64,000 bases of DNA from Xanthocytophaga flava (GTDB lineage Bacteria; Bacteroidota; Bacteroidia; Cytophagales; 172606-1). Positions 24,888 through 33,517 of the stretch are shown piece by piece (the stretch's first letter is position 1; the number at the start of each line of letters is the position of its first letter). The notes beneath the pieces were generated by a model that made no database searches, was not told where the DNA came from, and was given only the letters and a program-made list of their open reading frames with translations. The stretch is from the NCBI GenBank assembly GCA_030068525.1, contig JASJOS010000014.1, positions 186,001-250,000 of the forward strand. Reading direction: 5' to 3'. Position numbers and translations under genes: made by a program.

Positions 24888-25349
24888 ATGAGTCCATTGC
24901 CCACAATGAGAGTTATTGTAAAATTTATTGACTGGCTACTTATACCCGTGTGGCTTTTTGTGACTTATCGGCAAGCCCAGTCATTACTCCGCGCGAAAGC
25001 ACATATAGATATAGACTATGATTTCTGGGAACCGATCTACCTGCTTATGACATGGATAGAAGTGAGTGGCTATGTGTTGATGCTTTGTCTGATTATTTTC
25101 TGTTTACATATGGTTTTGTTAATTAAAGGTGGTATGTATTCCTGGTTAATAAGTATCATTTTCTCTTGCAGTATATGGGCAGTAGTTACTACAACCAGTG
25201 TCTATATATATTATGATTCATTTTCTTCAATTCGCTTAAAGGTATCTCTGATTCATATGCCTATGCATATTTACATACTTTGGCGAGCTATGAATAAACA
25301 ATTTCACTATACAAGCTGGAGGCTGAGCTTAAAAGTTCGAGACCTATAG
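24888..25349 (+). CDS. Small integral membrane protein
   Basis: A protein of 153 residues with four hydrophobic helices (about residues 10-28, 51-77, 82-108 and 115-135) and a short basic C-terminus (RLSLKVRDL). It is divergent from the unknown leftward gene and stands alone. No domain can be named. Confidence 0.55.
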   Translation: MSPLPTMRVIVKFIDWLLIPVWLFVTYRQAQSLLRAKAHIDIDYDFWEPIYLLMTWIEVSGYVLMLCLIIFCLHMVLLIKGGMYSWLISIIFSCSIWAVVTTTSVYIYYDSFSSIRLKVSLIHMPMHIYILWRAMNKQFHYTSWRLSLKVRDL

Positions 25350-25453
25350 TACAGTAGAGTTCTCTTTTTAGTCTTTCCCATCATCACACACAAAACCTGG
25401 AGAAGAAAAGTTGCGGTTTAAAAAGAGATTTTCTCTCTTTAGATCTTCTTTTT

Positions 25454-25583
25454 GTCCTTCTGAAAGATACTTCCCGCTATTGTCGGGACAGGTTTGACAA
25501 GAATGGTATCCTTCCCCTACTGGAATACATTCTCTCAAAAAACAAACGTAGCTCTATTTGTCACAAGGTTCTTTCAGAAGGAC
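25454..25583. mobile_element. MITE-like repeat, copy B (inverted)
   Basis: 130 bp with ends GTCCTTCTGAAAGA (25454) and TCTTTCAGAAGGAC (ending 25583), a 14-bp perfect terminal inverted repeat. The internal block GCTCTATTTGTCA is the reverse complement of TGACAAATAGAGC in copies A and C. A segment CCCGCTATTGTCGGGACAGG is an extra piece near one end. The remaining 25584-26056 contains only the AT-rich promoter region of the TonB receptor gene. Confidence 0.75.
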
Positions 25584-26002
25584 ACGGAGGGGAGAGATAT
25601 AAGGAGGACAAAAGATAGCAGACAAGATAAGGCTTCTGTACTACACCTTCACTTATTTTAACTCATACCATCGTCTCATACCCGAATGCATTCATTGTGC
25701 CTTTAATTATATAGACGTCTTCAAATTTAGTCTGTTATAACTGGCTAGAGGACAGCTATGTGTGAGATACTTATACTTTGTGGTGAGTATTTATACTTCT
25801 CTTTTGCATAGATGAAAATAACTTGTCATCACTGTTTTAAATAGGTAATCTGTTTAAATTCAAAACCTTACATAGTATTTATGTATACATATTATGTCAA
25901 AATGTTTCGAATTGGTGATTTGGTAACAAATCGGTAACATTTGGCGCTCCTCTAATAACGTTTATTTAACTTCTCAATAAACATGGGCTAATTCTGTAGA
26001 TC

Positions 26003-26010
26003 TACCTTTG
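26003..26010 (+). promoter_or_regulatory. -7 promoter element of the TonB receptor gene
   Basis: TACCTTTG matches the Bacteroidota -7 consensus TAnnTTTG and lies 47 bp before the start codon. A clear -33 TTTG is not seen. Confidence 0.5.
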
Positions 26011-26056
26011 CTGCATCAAAAATCTACCAGAGAAATATCATAAAAAGTATTCGCCA

Positions 26057-28906
26057 ATGTTACATCTCAACTCATTTCTAGCTTCGCTAGTAATCTCATT
26101 ATTTTCCATATCAGTCCTTGTGGCCCAAACAGGCAGTATAAAAGGAACTGTAAAAGACTCCAAAACAAACGAACCCCTAATTGGCGCTGCCGTAGCTATT
26201 CAAGGCACTACCAATGGTTCGGTAACCGACTCAGAAGGAAACTTCCTTATCTCCAAAGCCCCTGTCGGAACACAAGTTCTTACCATTACCTACATCTCCT
26301 ATCTTACTAAGAAAATCGAAGTTTCTGTAGAAGCAGGAAAAACAATTATACTTAATACGGCTCTGGATGAAGATGCAGGACAGACATTACAGGAAGTAGT
26401 CGTAACAGCTTCCAAAGCAACCAACACAGAGGTTGCGGTTATTTCAGAAATCAAAAGTATTCAACAAGTAGCTGTTGGTGTGTCCGCTCAGCAGATTGCA
26501 AAGTCACCTGATCGTGACGCTGCTCAAATTGCCCGTCGGGTACCAGGAGTATCTATCGTAGATAATCGATTTGTATTAGTACGTGGTTTAAGTCAACGCT
26601 ACAACTCTGTAATGGTAAATGATATTATTGCACCAAGTACAGAAGTAGATGTTCGTTCTTTCTCTTTCGATATGATCCCCAGCAGCATTATTGATCGGAT
26701 GCTGATCTTTAAATCTGGCGCAGCAGAACTTCCAGGTGAATTTGCAGGTGGTGTAGTAAAAGTATACACTCGCAGTGCTCCGGAAGAAAACTTCACAAAT
26801 ATTGGTATTGGTTTCGGGGTTAGAGGAAACACAACATTTCAAAGTGTAGATCGCTACAAAGGTGGTAAACTAGACTTCCTTGGATTTGATGATGGTAATC
26901 GGTCATTGCCAGATAACTTTCCATCTACATCCAGACGATTCAATGCATTAAGCGCAACTCAAAGAGCTGAACAAGTCAATCAATTACCAAATAGTTGGGA
27001 TGTAAAGAAACATTCAGTATTACCAGATCTTCGTTTTGGTTTTAATATAGGTAGAAGATTTGATATTGGCTCCGTACAAACAGGAAATATTACTTCTGTA
27101 AATTATAGCAGCAATAATCAATTTTCAGATGTAGACAATAATACTTATGAAAATGGTACTGCTGTTGGTGTATATCTACTAGATTATCAAGACAAGCTAT
27201 ATTCAAATAATACACGTTTAGGGGTTTTACATAATTGGTTTTTCCGCTTTAGTCCTAAGTTTACATTAGAATTTAAAAACCTCTTTAATCAGTTGGGTTT
27301 TGCTGAAACCAATGTTAGAACTGGATATAATGCTAATAGTGATAATGAGGTATTGGCATATTCTGAAAGATTCGAAAGCCGGAGTATTTATTCAGGTCAG
27401 TTAATTGGTAAGCATTCTTTTAATGAAGATAAAACAACACTCACTTGGGTTGGAGGATTAGGTTATACCAGACGTACAGAACCAGATTGGAAGAGAGCTA
27501 TGTATCAGCGTAATACAGGAACTGAAACATATGCACTTATTGTACCTATTGATCCTAACCCTATTAATGCTGGACGTTTCTTTTCCAAGCTAAACGAATC
27601 TATACTTACTCTTGCTGCAAATGCAGAACATAAGGTAGGAGCCACAGATAATCCAGACCCTATTAAAGTAAAAGCTGGATTTTATATTGAAAGAAAAGAC
27701 CGCGCATTTAATGCTCGCTTTCTGGGATTAGTAAATAATAGCCCTGGCAATGGAAATCCTAGATTACCTATTGGACAAATATTTTCACCATCTAATGTTG
27801 CGGGTACCGAAAATACATACAATTATATGGAAGGAACTCAAGATGGATATGATGCCAGCAATATGCTAATAGCAGGCTATCTAGGAGCATACATTCCCTT
27901 GGCAGAGAAATTTAATGCCACTGTAGGTATCCGAGTTGAATCTAACAACCAACAATTAACTAATACCTCCAGCAGACAGAAAGTAGAGATTCCACAAACA
28001 AAGGTTTTACCTTCTGTAAACTTAGTATATAATCTAAATGATAAGCAACTGGTACGTGCTGCATACTCTTATACTGTAAACAGACCCGAGTTCAGAGAAT
28101 TGGCTAACTTTAACTTTTATGATTTCAACCGGAATGCAGACGTATTTGGTAATCCATTGCTAAAAGTAGCTACCGTACATAATTTGGATGCTCGTTGGGA
28201 ATATTATCCTACACCAAGCGAATTGGTTTCTTTAGGTGTATTTTACAAACAGTTTAAGAACCCGATTGAAGATTTTACACAGCCAAGTTCATCTGGTAAC
28301 GTAACTTATACTTTTATAAACGCAAATCGTTCTCGTAGTTACGGTGTAGAAACAGAAATCCGCAAATCATTAGCTGGATTAGGTACAGGACCTTTCTGGG
28401 AGAATTTATCCTTGACAGCAAATGCTTCTTATATTTTTAGTCGGGTAGAAATCCAGGACTCTCTTACAGTACCTTCTACTGTATCTGCTAATAACAGATT
28501 GTATGTAGGTGATGTTCCTGATAGAAAACGTCCAATGATGAATCAATCTCCTTATCTGGTTAATGCAGGATTATACTATAATGATTCAGAGTCTGGTTGG
28601 CAGGCAAGTTTACTATACAACGTATATGGAAAACGTATTGTAGCAGTAGGTACCAACAATAATCCAACTATATATGAAATGCCTCGTAATGTACTTGATG
28701 CTACTATCACAAAAACCTTCAATAAAAAGTTAGAATTGAAAGCCTCTATTCAGGATTTATTGAATCAGCGATTCCGTTGGGAGCAAAATTATATCAGCAG
28801 AAATTCTGATGGTACACCTGATGGCAACATTATTAAGAACCAACAAACTATACGTTCTTTCCGCCGTGGAACCTATGGCGTATTAACTGTAACCTATAGT
28901 TTCTAG
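26057..28906 (+). CDS. TonB-dependent outer-membrane receptor with N-terminal carboxypeptidase-like domain
   Basis: A protein of 949 residues. A signal peptide ends near VLVAQ, then a CarboxypepD_reg-like domain (GSIKGTVKDSKTNEPLIGAAV, about 25-110), a plug (SPDRDAAQIARRVPGVSI ... VLVRGLSQRYNSVMVND) and a 22-strand barrel ending in an aromatic residue (TVTYSF). It imports a substrate using TonB energy. The downstream gene encodes a beta-helix lipoprotein that probably works with it at the surface. No SusD-type partner is present. The substrate is unknown. Confidence 0.88.
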   Translation: MLHLNSFLASLVISLFSISVLVAQTGSIKGTVKDSKTNEPLIGAAVAIQGTTNGSVTDSEGNFLISKAPVGTQVLTITYISYLTKKIEVSVEAGKTIILNTALDEDAGQTLQEVVVTASKATNTEVAVISEIKSIQQVAVGVSAQQIAKSPDRDAAQIARRVPGVSIVDNRFVLVRGLSQRYNSVMVNDIIAPSTEVDVRSFSFDMIPSSIIDRMLIFKSGAAELPGEFAGGVVKVYTRSAPEENFTNIGIGFGVRGNTTFQSVDRYKGGKLDFLGFDDGNRSLPDNFPSTSRRFNALSATQRAEQVNQLPNSWDVKKHSVLPDLRFGFNIGRRFDIGSVQTGNITSVNYSSNNQFSDVDNNTYENGTAVGVYLLDYQDKLYSNNTRLGVLHNWFFRFSPKFTLEFKNLFNQLGFAETNVRTGYNANSDNEVLAYSERFESRSIYSGQLIGKHSFNEDKTTLTWVGGLGYTRRTEPDWKRAMYQRNTGTETYALIVPIDPNPINAGRFFSKLNESILTLAANAEHKVGATDNPDPIKVKAGFYIERKDRAFNARFLGLVNNSPGNGNPRLPIGQIFSPSNVAGTENTYNYMEGTQDGYDASNMLIAGYLGAYIPLAEKFNATVGIRVESNNQQLTNTSSRQKVEIPQTKVLPSVNLVYNLNDKQLVRAAYSYTVNRPEFRELANFNFYDFNRNADVFGNPLLKVATVHNLDARWEYYPTPSELVSLGVFYKQFKNPIEDFTQPSSSGNVTYTFINANRSRSYGVETEIRKSLAGLGTGPFWENLSLTANASYIFSRVEIQDSLTVPSTVSANNRLYVGDVPDRKRPMMNQSPYLVNAGLYYNDSESGWQASLLYNVYGKRIVAVGTNNNPTIYEMPRNVLDATITKTFNKKLELKASIQDLLNQRFRWEQNYISRNSDGTPDGNIIKNQQTIRSFRRGTYGVLTVTYSF

Positions 28907-28982
28907 AACCTTAAAACTCTTCTTGAAGAATAATTTTAAGTTAATGATTACCTGTATTCTTTTCACAAACCAAAATCAAATT

Positions 28983-30440
28983 ATGAGACATCTCAGAAGC
29001 TTATTCTTTTTGTCACTATTAAGTCTAGCCGTATTTTCCTGTAAGAATGATGATCCAGATCCAGATCCAGAAGGGCCAACAGGAGCAGCAGATATTGATA
29101 AATACGCTGTAAAGAATGCATCAGATGCAGCAGCAGGCTGGGATATTACGAAAAACGTAACATTAAGTGCTGATACAATCTGGACATTAAAAGGATACAT
29201 TTATGTGAAAAATGGTGTAACATTGACAATTGAGCCTGGTACTATCATTAAAGGCGTAAAAGGACAAGCAGGTGCTCCAGCTAACGCTGATAAGCCTGGT
29301 ACTATCATTGTAGAAAAAGGTGGTAAACTGATCGCAAATGGTACTGCTGAGAAGCCAATCGTCTTTACATCTAGCAAGGCAGCAGGTCAACGTCAATATG
29401 GTGATTGGGGTGGTATTGTTCTGATCGGAAAGGCTAAAACAAACCAACCTGCCTCTAACCCATTTGAAGGAGGTATCCGTGGCCAATATGGCAGCGATGA
29501 TGTAGCAACTGATAATTCTGGAAGCTTGAAATACGTTCGTATCGAATTTGCTGGTACATCTTTATCAACTACTGCCAATAGTGAAATAAACGGTTTGACA
29601 TGTTATGGCGTAGGTTCAGGAACAACCCTGGAGCATATTCAAGTATCTTATTCAGGTGATGACTCTTATGAGTGGTTCGGTGGAACTGTAAACGCTAAAT
29701 ATTTAGTAGCTTTCCGTGGTTGGGATGATGATTTTGATACTGACAATGGATTCTCTGGAAAGATACAATTTGGTGTTTCTTTAAGAGATACTGCAGTAGC
29801 AGATCAATCTTCATCAAACGCATTTGAATCAGATAGCGACGCAAACACAACTGGTACAGAACCTTTTACATCTGCAGTATTTGCTAATATCAGCGTTTTT
29901 GCAGCAAATGGTACTCCTAATGCTGTACAATCATCTAAAGGTTCAGGTAAGTATCAGGCTGCAATGCATTTACGTCGTCAAACCTCGTTGAGCATCTTTA
30001 ACTCAGTATTGGTTGGTTATCCTCAAGGTTTACGTTTAGATGATGATCGCACTCTTGCTAATGCAACTGCTGGAAATATGCAATTAAGAGGTATCGTATT
30101 CTCTAATATGACTACGCCTGTATTAGGAGCCGGACCAAGCGGACATGCGGTTACTAACGATCAGGCTATCGCTTTCTTTGATATGACTGACAGCAAAAAC
30201 CAAAAAGCTGTAACCTTAACAGATCTATTGCTGAATACAGCTAACTTCAATTTAACTCAACCTAATTTCTTACTGCAAGCTAACTCTCCATTGTTGAAAG
30301 ATGCAGTATGGACAGGTAAAGGAGCAGATACGTTCTTTACACAAACAGCTTACAGAGGTGCATTTGATGGTACTAACAACTGGACATCTGGTTGGACTAA
30401 CTGGGATCCTCAAAATACACCTTACGAAGTAGTACAATAA
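28983..30440 (+). CDS. Surface lipoprotein with a right-handed beta-helix-like fold
   Basis: A protein of 485 residues. The signal peptide MRHLRSLFFLSLLSLAVFSC ends in a lipobox with Cys20. A linker rich in D and P follows. The mature part starts with VTLSADTIWTLKGYIYV and GVTLTIEPGTIIKG, then GTIIVEKGGKLIANGTAEK, typical of parallel beta-helix surface proteins in Bacteroidota. The start was placed at this Met because a longer frame ahead of it lacks signal-peptide features. It follows the TonB receptor by 76 bp and is likely co-transcribed. A strong terminator follows. Confidence 0.8.
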   Translation: MRHLRSLFFLSLLSLAVFSCKNDDPDPDPEGPTGAADIDKYAVKNASDAAAGWDITKNVTLSADTIWTLKGYIYVKNGVTLTIEPGTIIKGVKGQAGAPANADKPGTIIVEKGGKLIANGTAEKPIVFTSSKAAGQRQYGDWGGIVLIGKAKTNQPASNPFEGGIRGQYGSDDVATDNSGSLKYVRIEFAGTSLSTTANSEINGLTCYGVGSGTTLEHIQVSYSGDDSYEWFGGTVNAKYLVAFRGWDDDFDTDNGFSGKIQFGVSLRDTAVADQSSSNAFESDSDANTTGTEPFTSAVFANISVFAANGTPNAVQSSKGSGKYQAAMHLRRQTSLSIFNSVLVGYPQGLRLDDDRTLANATAGNMQLRGIVFSNMTTPVLGAGPSGHAVTNDQAIAFFDMTDSKNQKAVTLTDLLLNTANFNLTQPNFLLQANSPLLKDAVWTGKGADTFFTQTAYRGAFDGTNNWTSGWTNWDPQNTPYEVVQ

Positions 30441-30499
30441 AACTTGACTCATAAAAATACTTTTTGAATATCTCTTTTGATATTTCTCCACTACAAAAG

Positions 30500-30530
30500 C
30501 CGAGGCAACTTGCCTCGGTTTTTTGTTTTT
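30500..30530 (+). terminator. Rho-independent terminator
   Basis: CCGAGGCAA-C-TTGCCTCGG (9-bp stem, 30500-30518) is followed by a T-rich run, 60 bp after the lipoprotein gene. Confidence 0.9.
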
Positions 30531-30647
30531 TATAGCTATTGCTTACCATGAATTGTCAATTATAATTTAAAAGAAGCTCAATGAATAGATTTTAGGCGAG
30601 ACACCAATATTTTGCAGGTGTTAAACCATTTAAGACTCCTACAAGAA

Positions 30648-31220
30648 ATGGTAAAAGGCGATATATTACCCTTTGGTGATTATACATGGCAAGTACTTTC
30701 CGTTAAAGACGACAGAGTCCTGATTATTACTGAAAACATAGTAGCGCTGCGTTGGTATCACACTCAATTTATAGAGACCACCTGGGCTGACTGTGCGGTA
30801 AGAAACTATCTGAACAATGAGTTTTATAATACATTTAGTCAGGATGAAAAGACAAAGATCCTCACAGTTATCAACAACAATCCAGATAGTCCCTGGTTCA
30901 AATCAAAAGGAGGAGAAGATACAACTGATAGTATATTTCTGCTAAGTCTGGAAGAAGTCTGCGAGTATTTTGGTAATAGTAAAGCAAAGCTACATCATAA
31001 AGACAGTCAGACATGGTATATAGATGATGAAAATAACAGCCAGCGACAAGCAAAGTATGGCAACGACTTTCACTGGTGGAGGCTTCGGTCGCCAGACTAT
31101 TACGGTCGCACAGCTGCAAGTGTTACCAAAGACGGTTATGTCTATGTCCGTGGCAATGGAGTTTACGGAACACCCAAAGATAGCGGCGGCCTTCGCCCCG
31201 CCTTATGGCTGTCAACATAA
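30648..31220 (+). CDS. DUF6273-type protein
   Basis: A protein of 190 residues from MVKGDILPFGDYTW; a TTG 12 codons upstream is an alternative start. The opening 'GDILPFGDYTWQVLSVKDDRVLIITE' block and the ending WWRLRSPDYYGRTAA ... GGLRPALWL are the signatures of DUF6273 proteins, which are related in layout to formylglycine-generating-enzyme and C-type-lectin folds. There is no signal peptide. It stands alone between a terminator and a repeat region. Function unknown. Confidence 0.75.
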   Translation: MVKGDILPFGDYTWQVLSVKDDRVLIITENIVALRWYHTQFIETTWADCAVRNYLNNEFYNTFSQDEKTKILTVINNNPDSPWFKSKGGEDTTDSIFLLSLEEVCEYFGNSKAKLHHKDSQTWYIDDENNSQRQAKYGNDFHWWRLRSPDYYGRTAASVTKDGYVYVRGNGVYGTPKDSGGLRPALWLST

Positions 31221-31245
31221 GAGCGTTTTACTCGTATTTATTTTT

Positions 31246-31358
31246 GTTCTTCTGTAAGAAACTTTTGACAAATAGAGCCACGTTTCCTTTCTGAGAGAAA
31301 AAAATACTCTCTAATTCCAGAGGCCGCCGGTCTTGCCACAAGTTCCTTTCAGGAGGAC
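31246..31358. mobile_element. MITE-like repeat, copy C
   Basis: 113 bp, same orientation and nearly the same length as copy A. Ends are GTTCTTCTGTAAGAAAC and the complement of GTCCTCCTGAAAGGAACT. Internal blocks TTGACAAATAGAGC and GGTCTTGCCAC are shared with copy A. Confidence 0.75.
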
Positions 31359-31619
31359 AAAAAGGGGAGTATCATTCCTTTCAAAGGGAGAAGAAATGGG
31401 CGATTCTTTCAGAAGGATGGGAAGGATAGTAGCATTCTTGACAGAAGAGCAGAGGAAGGGGTATATGAGCCTTTTAGCAGGACAGAATACCTCTCTGATA
31501 AACAGAATGTGAGTGACCTTTTCGGAGGATAGAAATCTGGGAAATACACTAAAGAAATGAGCTACAAAGAGCGTTGCGATAACTTCAATCGGGAGTGGCA
31601 GTGTAGGTGTGTTGGCAGT

Positions 31620-31720
31620 CTTTTCTCCGCGAGGTTGGCCTTTGGCCTGTGGGCGGAAGGATCGGAGAAAAGTGTCTTTTTCTTTTGTCACTTTTCTTTT
31701 GGACAAGCAAAAGAAAAGTG
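31620..31720. repeat. Non-coding region with two long hairpins
   Basis: CTTTTCTCCG (31620) pairs with CGGAGAAAAG (ending 31672), and CACTTTTCTTTTG (31689) pairs with CAAAAGAAAAGTG (ending 31720). The second is a perfect 13-bp stem with a 6-nt loop. The surrounding gap 31359-32065 has no gene; purine-rich pieces with GTGA/AAAAGTGA motifs recur in it and look like a decayed dispersed repeat. Confidence 0.6.
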
Positions 31721-32065
31721 AGAAGGTCAGAAGAGTGATGTATTGAGGATAAAACCTTTTTGGTCAAGCAAAAAATGAAGAGGCCTATGAACGAATGATG
31801 ATCAGGACAACAAACCAATATAGGAATGATAAGCAAAAAAGTGACAGGGCGATAAGAAGAGATATGTTCTGGATTATAAACCAGCTTTGGATACAAGTAA
31901 ACTCAGGAAGTGAACTCTTTTAAATACTGCAAGCAAAGAAGAATTAGACAAGCAAACTTATATTCATAATCTGGTACTACTTAGCTTTATCAATAAAATA
32001 ATGCATTATTTTATTGATAAAGTATAAATAATTTCTATATTTGGCGTACATACCATCGCACTGTC

Positions 32066-32641
32066 TTGAAAAGACCTATCTCCATACTCCTTTTGGGTTT
32101 ACTTCTCTATAATACAATAGGGTATTACCTGTATTATGAGTATGCACAAGTACAGGCACGATTACACCTACGTACGATACTGGAAAGCAAAGGACAGGGA
32201 GTATATAGCAGTATAGAAAATAGCAAAGACAATGAAAATTGGATAGTTTTTCGGATTCCCATTGAACTTTATCACCAGATAGACAGAGATCTGGAGCCTG
32301 TAGAAGGAGAATTTCGCTATCAGGATAAGATTTACGAAAAAGCCCTGCGACGCATTCACAACGATACCTTATATCTGTATTGTATCAATAATCAGGCAAA
32401 GGAACAGGTACAGGACGACTTGTCAAAACATGTCAAAACACATGTGGTTGACTATACAGATACACATACTTCTAAAAATCATAAAATCGCCAAACTGGTT
32501 TTACAGGAATATTTACCTTTGGGTGAAGAGCCTTTCTCCCTTTTGCCTGTAAGTGCTATGGCTGACTACTCATATTGTCCGGATTTTTCGTATTCCTCTT
32601 TGTATCCGGAAACAACCTCACCTCCTCCCAGACATAGTTAA
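32066..32641 (+). CDS. Unrecognised membrane-anchored protein
   Basis: A protein of 191 residues starting with TTG. One N-terminal hydrophobic helix (ISILLLGLLLYNTIGYYLYY) is followed by a periplasmic-type domain (WIVFRIPIELYHQIDRD, EFRYQDKIYEKALRRI, DTLYLYCINNQAKEQ) and a proline-rich tail (TTSPPPRHS). Proteins of this layout often lie near TonB receptor operons in Cytophagales. It lies 221 bp upstream of the AhpD-like/TonB/MFS run on the same strand. Function unknown. Confidence 0.6.
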   Translation: MKRPISILLLGLLLYNTIGYYLYYEYAQVQARLHLRTILESKGQGVYSSIENSKDNENWIVFRIPIELYHQIDRDLEPVEGEFRYQDKIYEKALRRIHNDTLYLYCINNQAKEQVQDDLSKHVKTHVVDYTDTHTSKNHKIAKLVLQEYLPLGEEPFSLLPVSAMADYSYCPDFSYSSLYPETTSPPPRHS

Positions 32642-32862
32642 TCTTCTTTTACTGGAACTGGATTTTGCTTTGGATTCTATTGACTCACTGAATGGTCTTA
32701 TCACTTTGTGTATGCAAAGTTGTACAGGCTTTTGATTGGTGCCTTCTACTGTAGGTATCGATTATTCATGCCGTTTACCATATCCTCAGCCTTTCCTTCT
32801 GTGCCTGTTTCACTACAGGACCTATTTCTATCTTACATACCACCTTACAAAAGAGATTACCT

Positions 32863-33423
32863 ATGCCACATATACCTCTGGAAGAACATCTTCCTGGAAT
32901 TACCGGATTGCTTGAATATCGTCAGGATACTGCAGCACCTATTCGTGTACTCACTCAGATACTGCTTCGTGGTGATTCTACCCTTACACAAGGCGAACGA
33001 GAGCTAATCGCTACACTGGTATCATACCGCAACCAATGCCGGTTCTGTACTACGGCTCATACAGCAGCCGCTGACCTGCTGTTAAATGAAGCGGAAACCT
33101 GTGAAGCTGTAAAACAGGATTTTGAAACAGCCCCGGTTTCAGAGAAAATGAAAGCATTGCTGGCAATCGCTGCACTGGTACAGCAAAATGGCAAAAATGT
33201 GACTACAGAAGCTGTAGACAGAGCCAAGAAGGAAGGAGCTACTGATATGGAGATCCATGACACGGTACTGATTGCTTCCTTATTTTGCCTGTACAACAAG
33301 TATGTAGATGGCCTTGCCAGTGTTACTCCTACCGACCCTGCTTTTTATACACGTCTGGGAGAACGGATTGTGAATCATGGCTATACCCGCTTGCCAGGAG
33401 GATACGATCATCTGAAAAAATAA
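32863..33423 (+). CDS. AhpD-like / carboxymuconolactone decarboxylase-family protein 1
   Basis: A protein of 186 residues. The redox motif CRFCTTAH (Cys59, Cys62, His66) and GERELIATLVSYRNQ are characteristic of AhpD-like peroxidase-related enzymes. The family reduces peroxides or serves as a disulfide partner; some members have other roles. Two more copies with the cysteines at identical positions lie at 38788 and 39376, with a TonB receptor, an MFS transporter and a DUF3179 protein between them. All run rightward with short gaps, so they are likely one operon. Confidence 0.82.
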   Translation: MPHIPLEEHLPGITGLLEYRQDTAAPIRVLTQILLRGDSTLTQGERELIATLVSYRNQCRFCTTAHTAAADLLLNEAETCEAVKQDFETAPVSEKMKALLAIAALVQQNGKNVTTEAVDRAKKEGATDMEIHDTVLIASLFCLYNKYVDGLASVTPTDPAFYTRLGERIVNHGYTRLPGGYDHLKK

Positions 33424-33517
33424 TTTTCATGTAATGCCTTATTGACCAATGGTATAGTGCCATTGGATACCACTGTCTTACCCTTTCTTTATTTACCCCT
33501 AAACTCGTAATCAATTT

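Noticed and set aside
30648-31220. Possible target protein of a diversity-generating retroelement
   Set aside because: The C-terminus resembles such variable lectin-like folds, but no reverse transcriptase or template repeat was found in the window.
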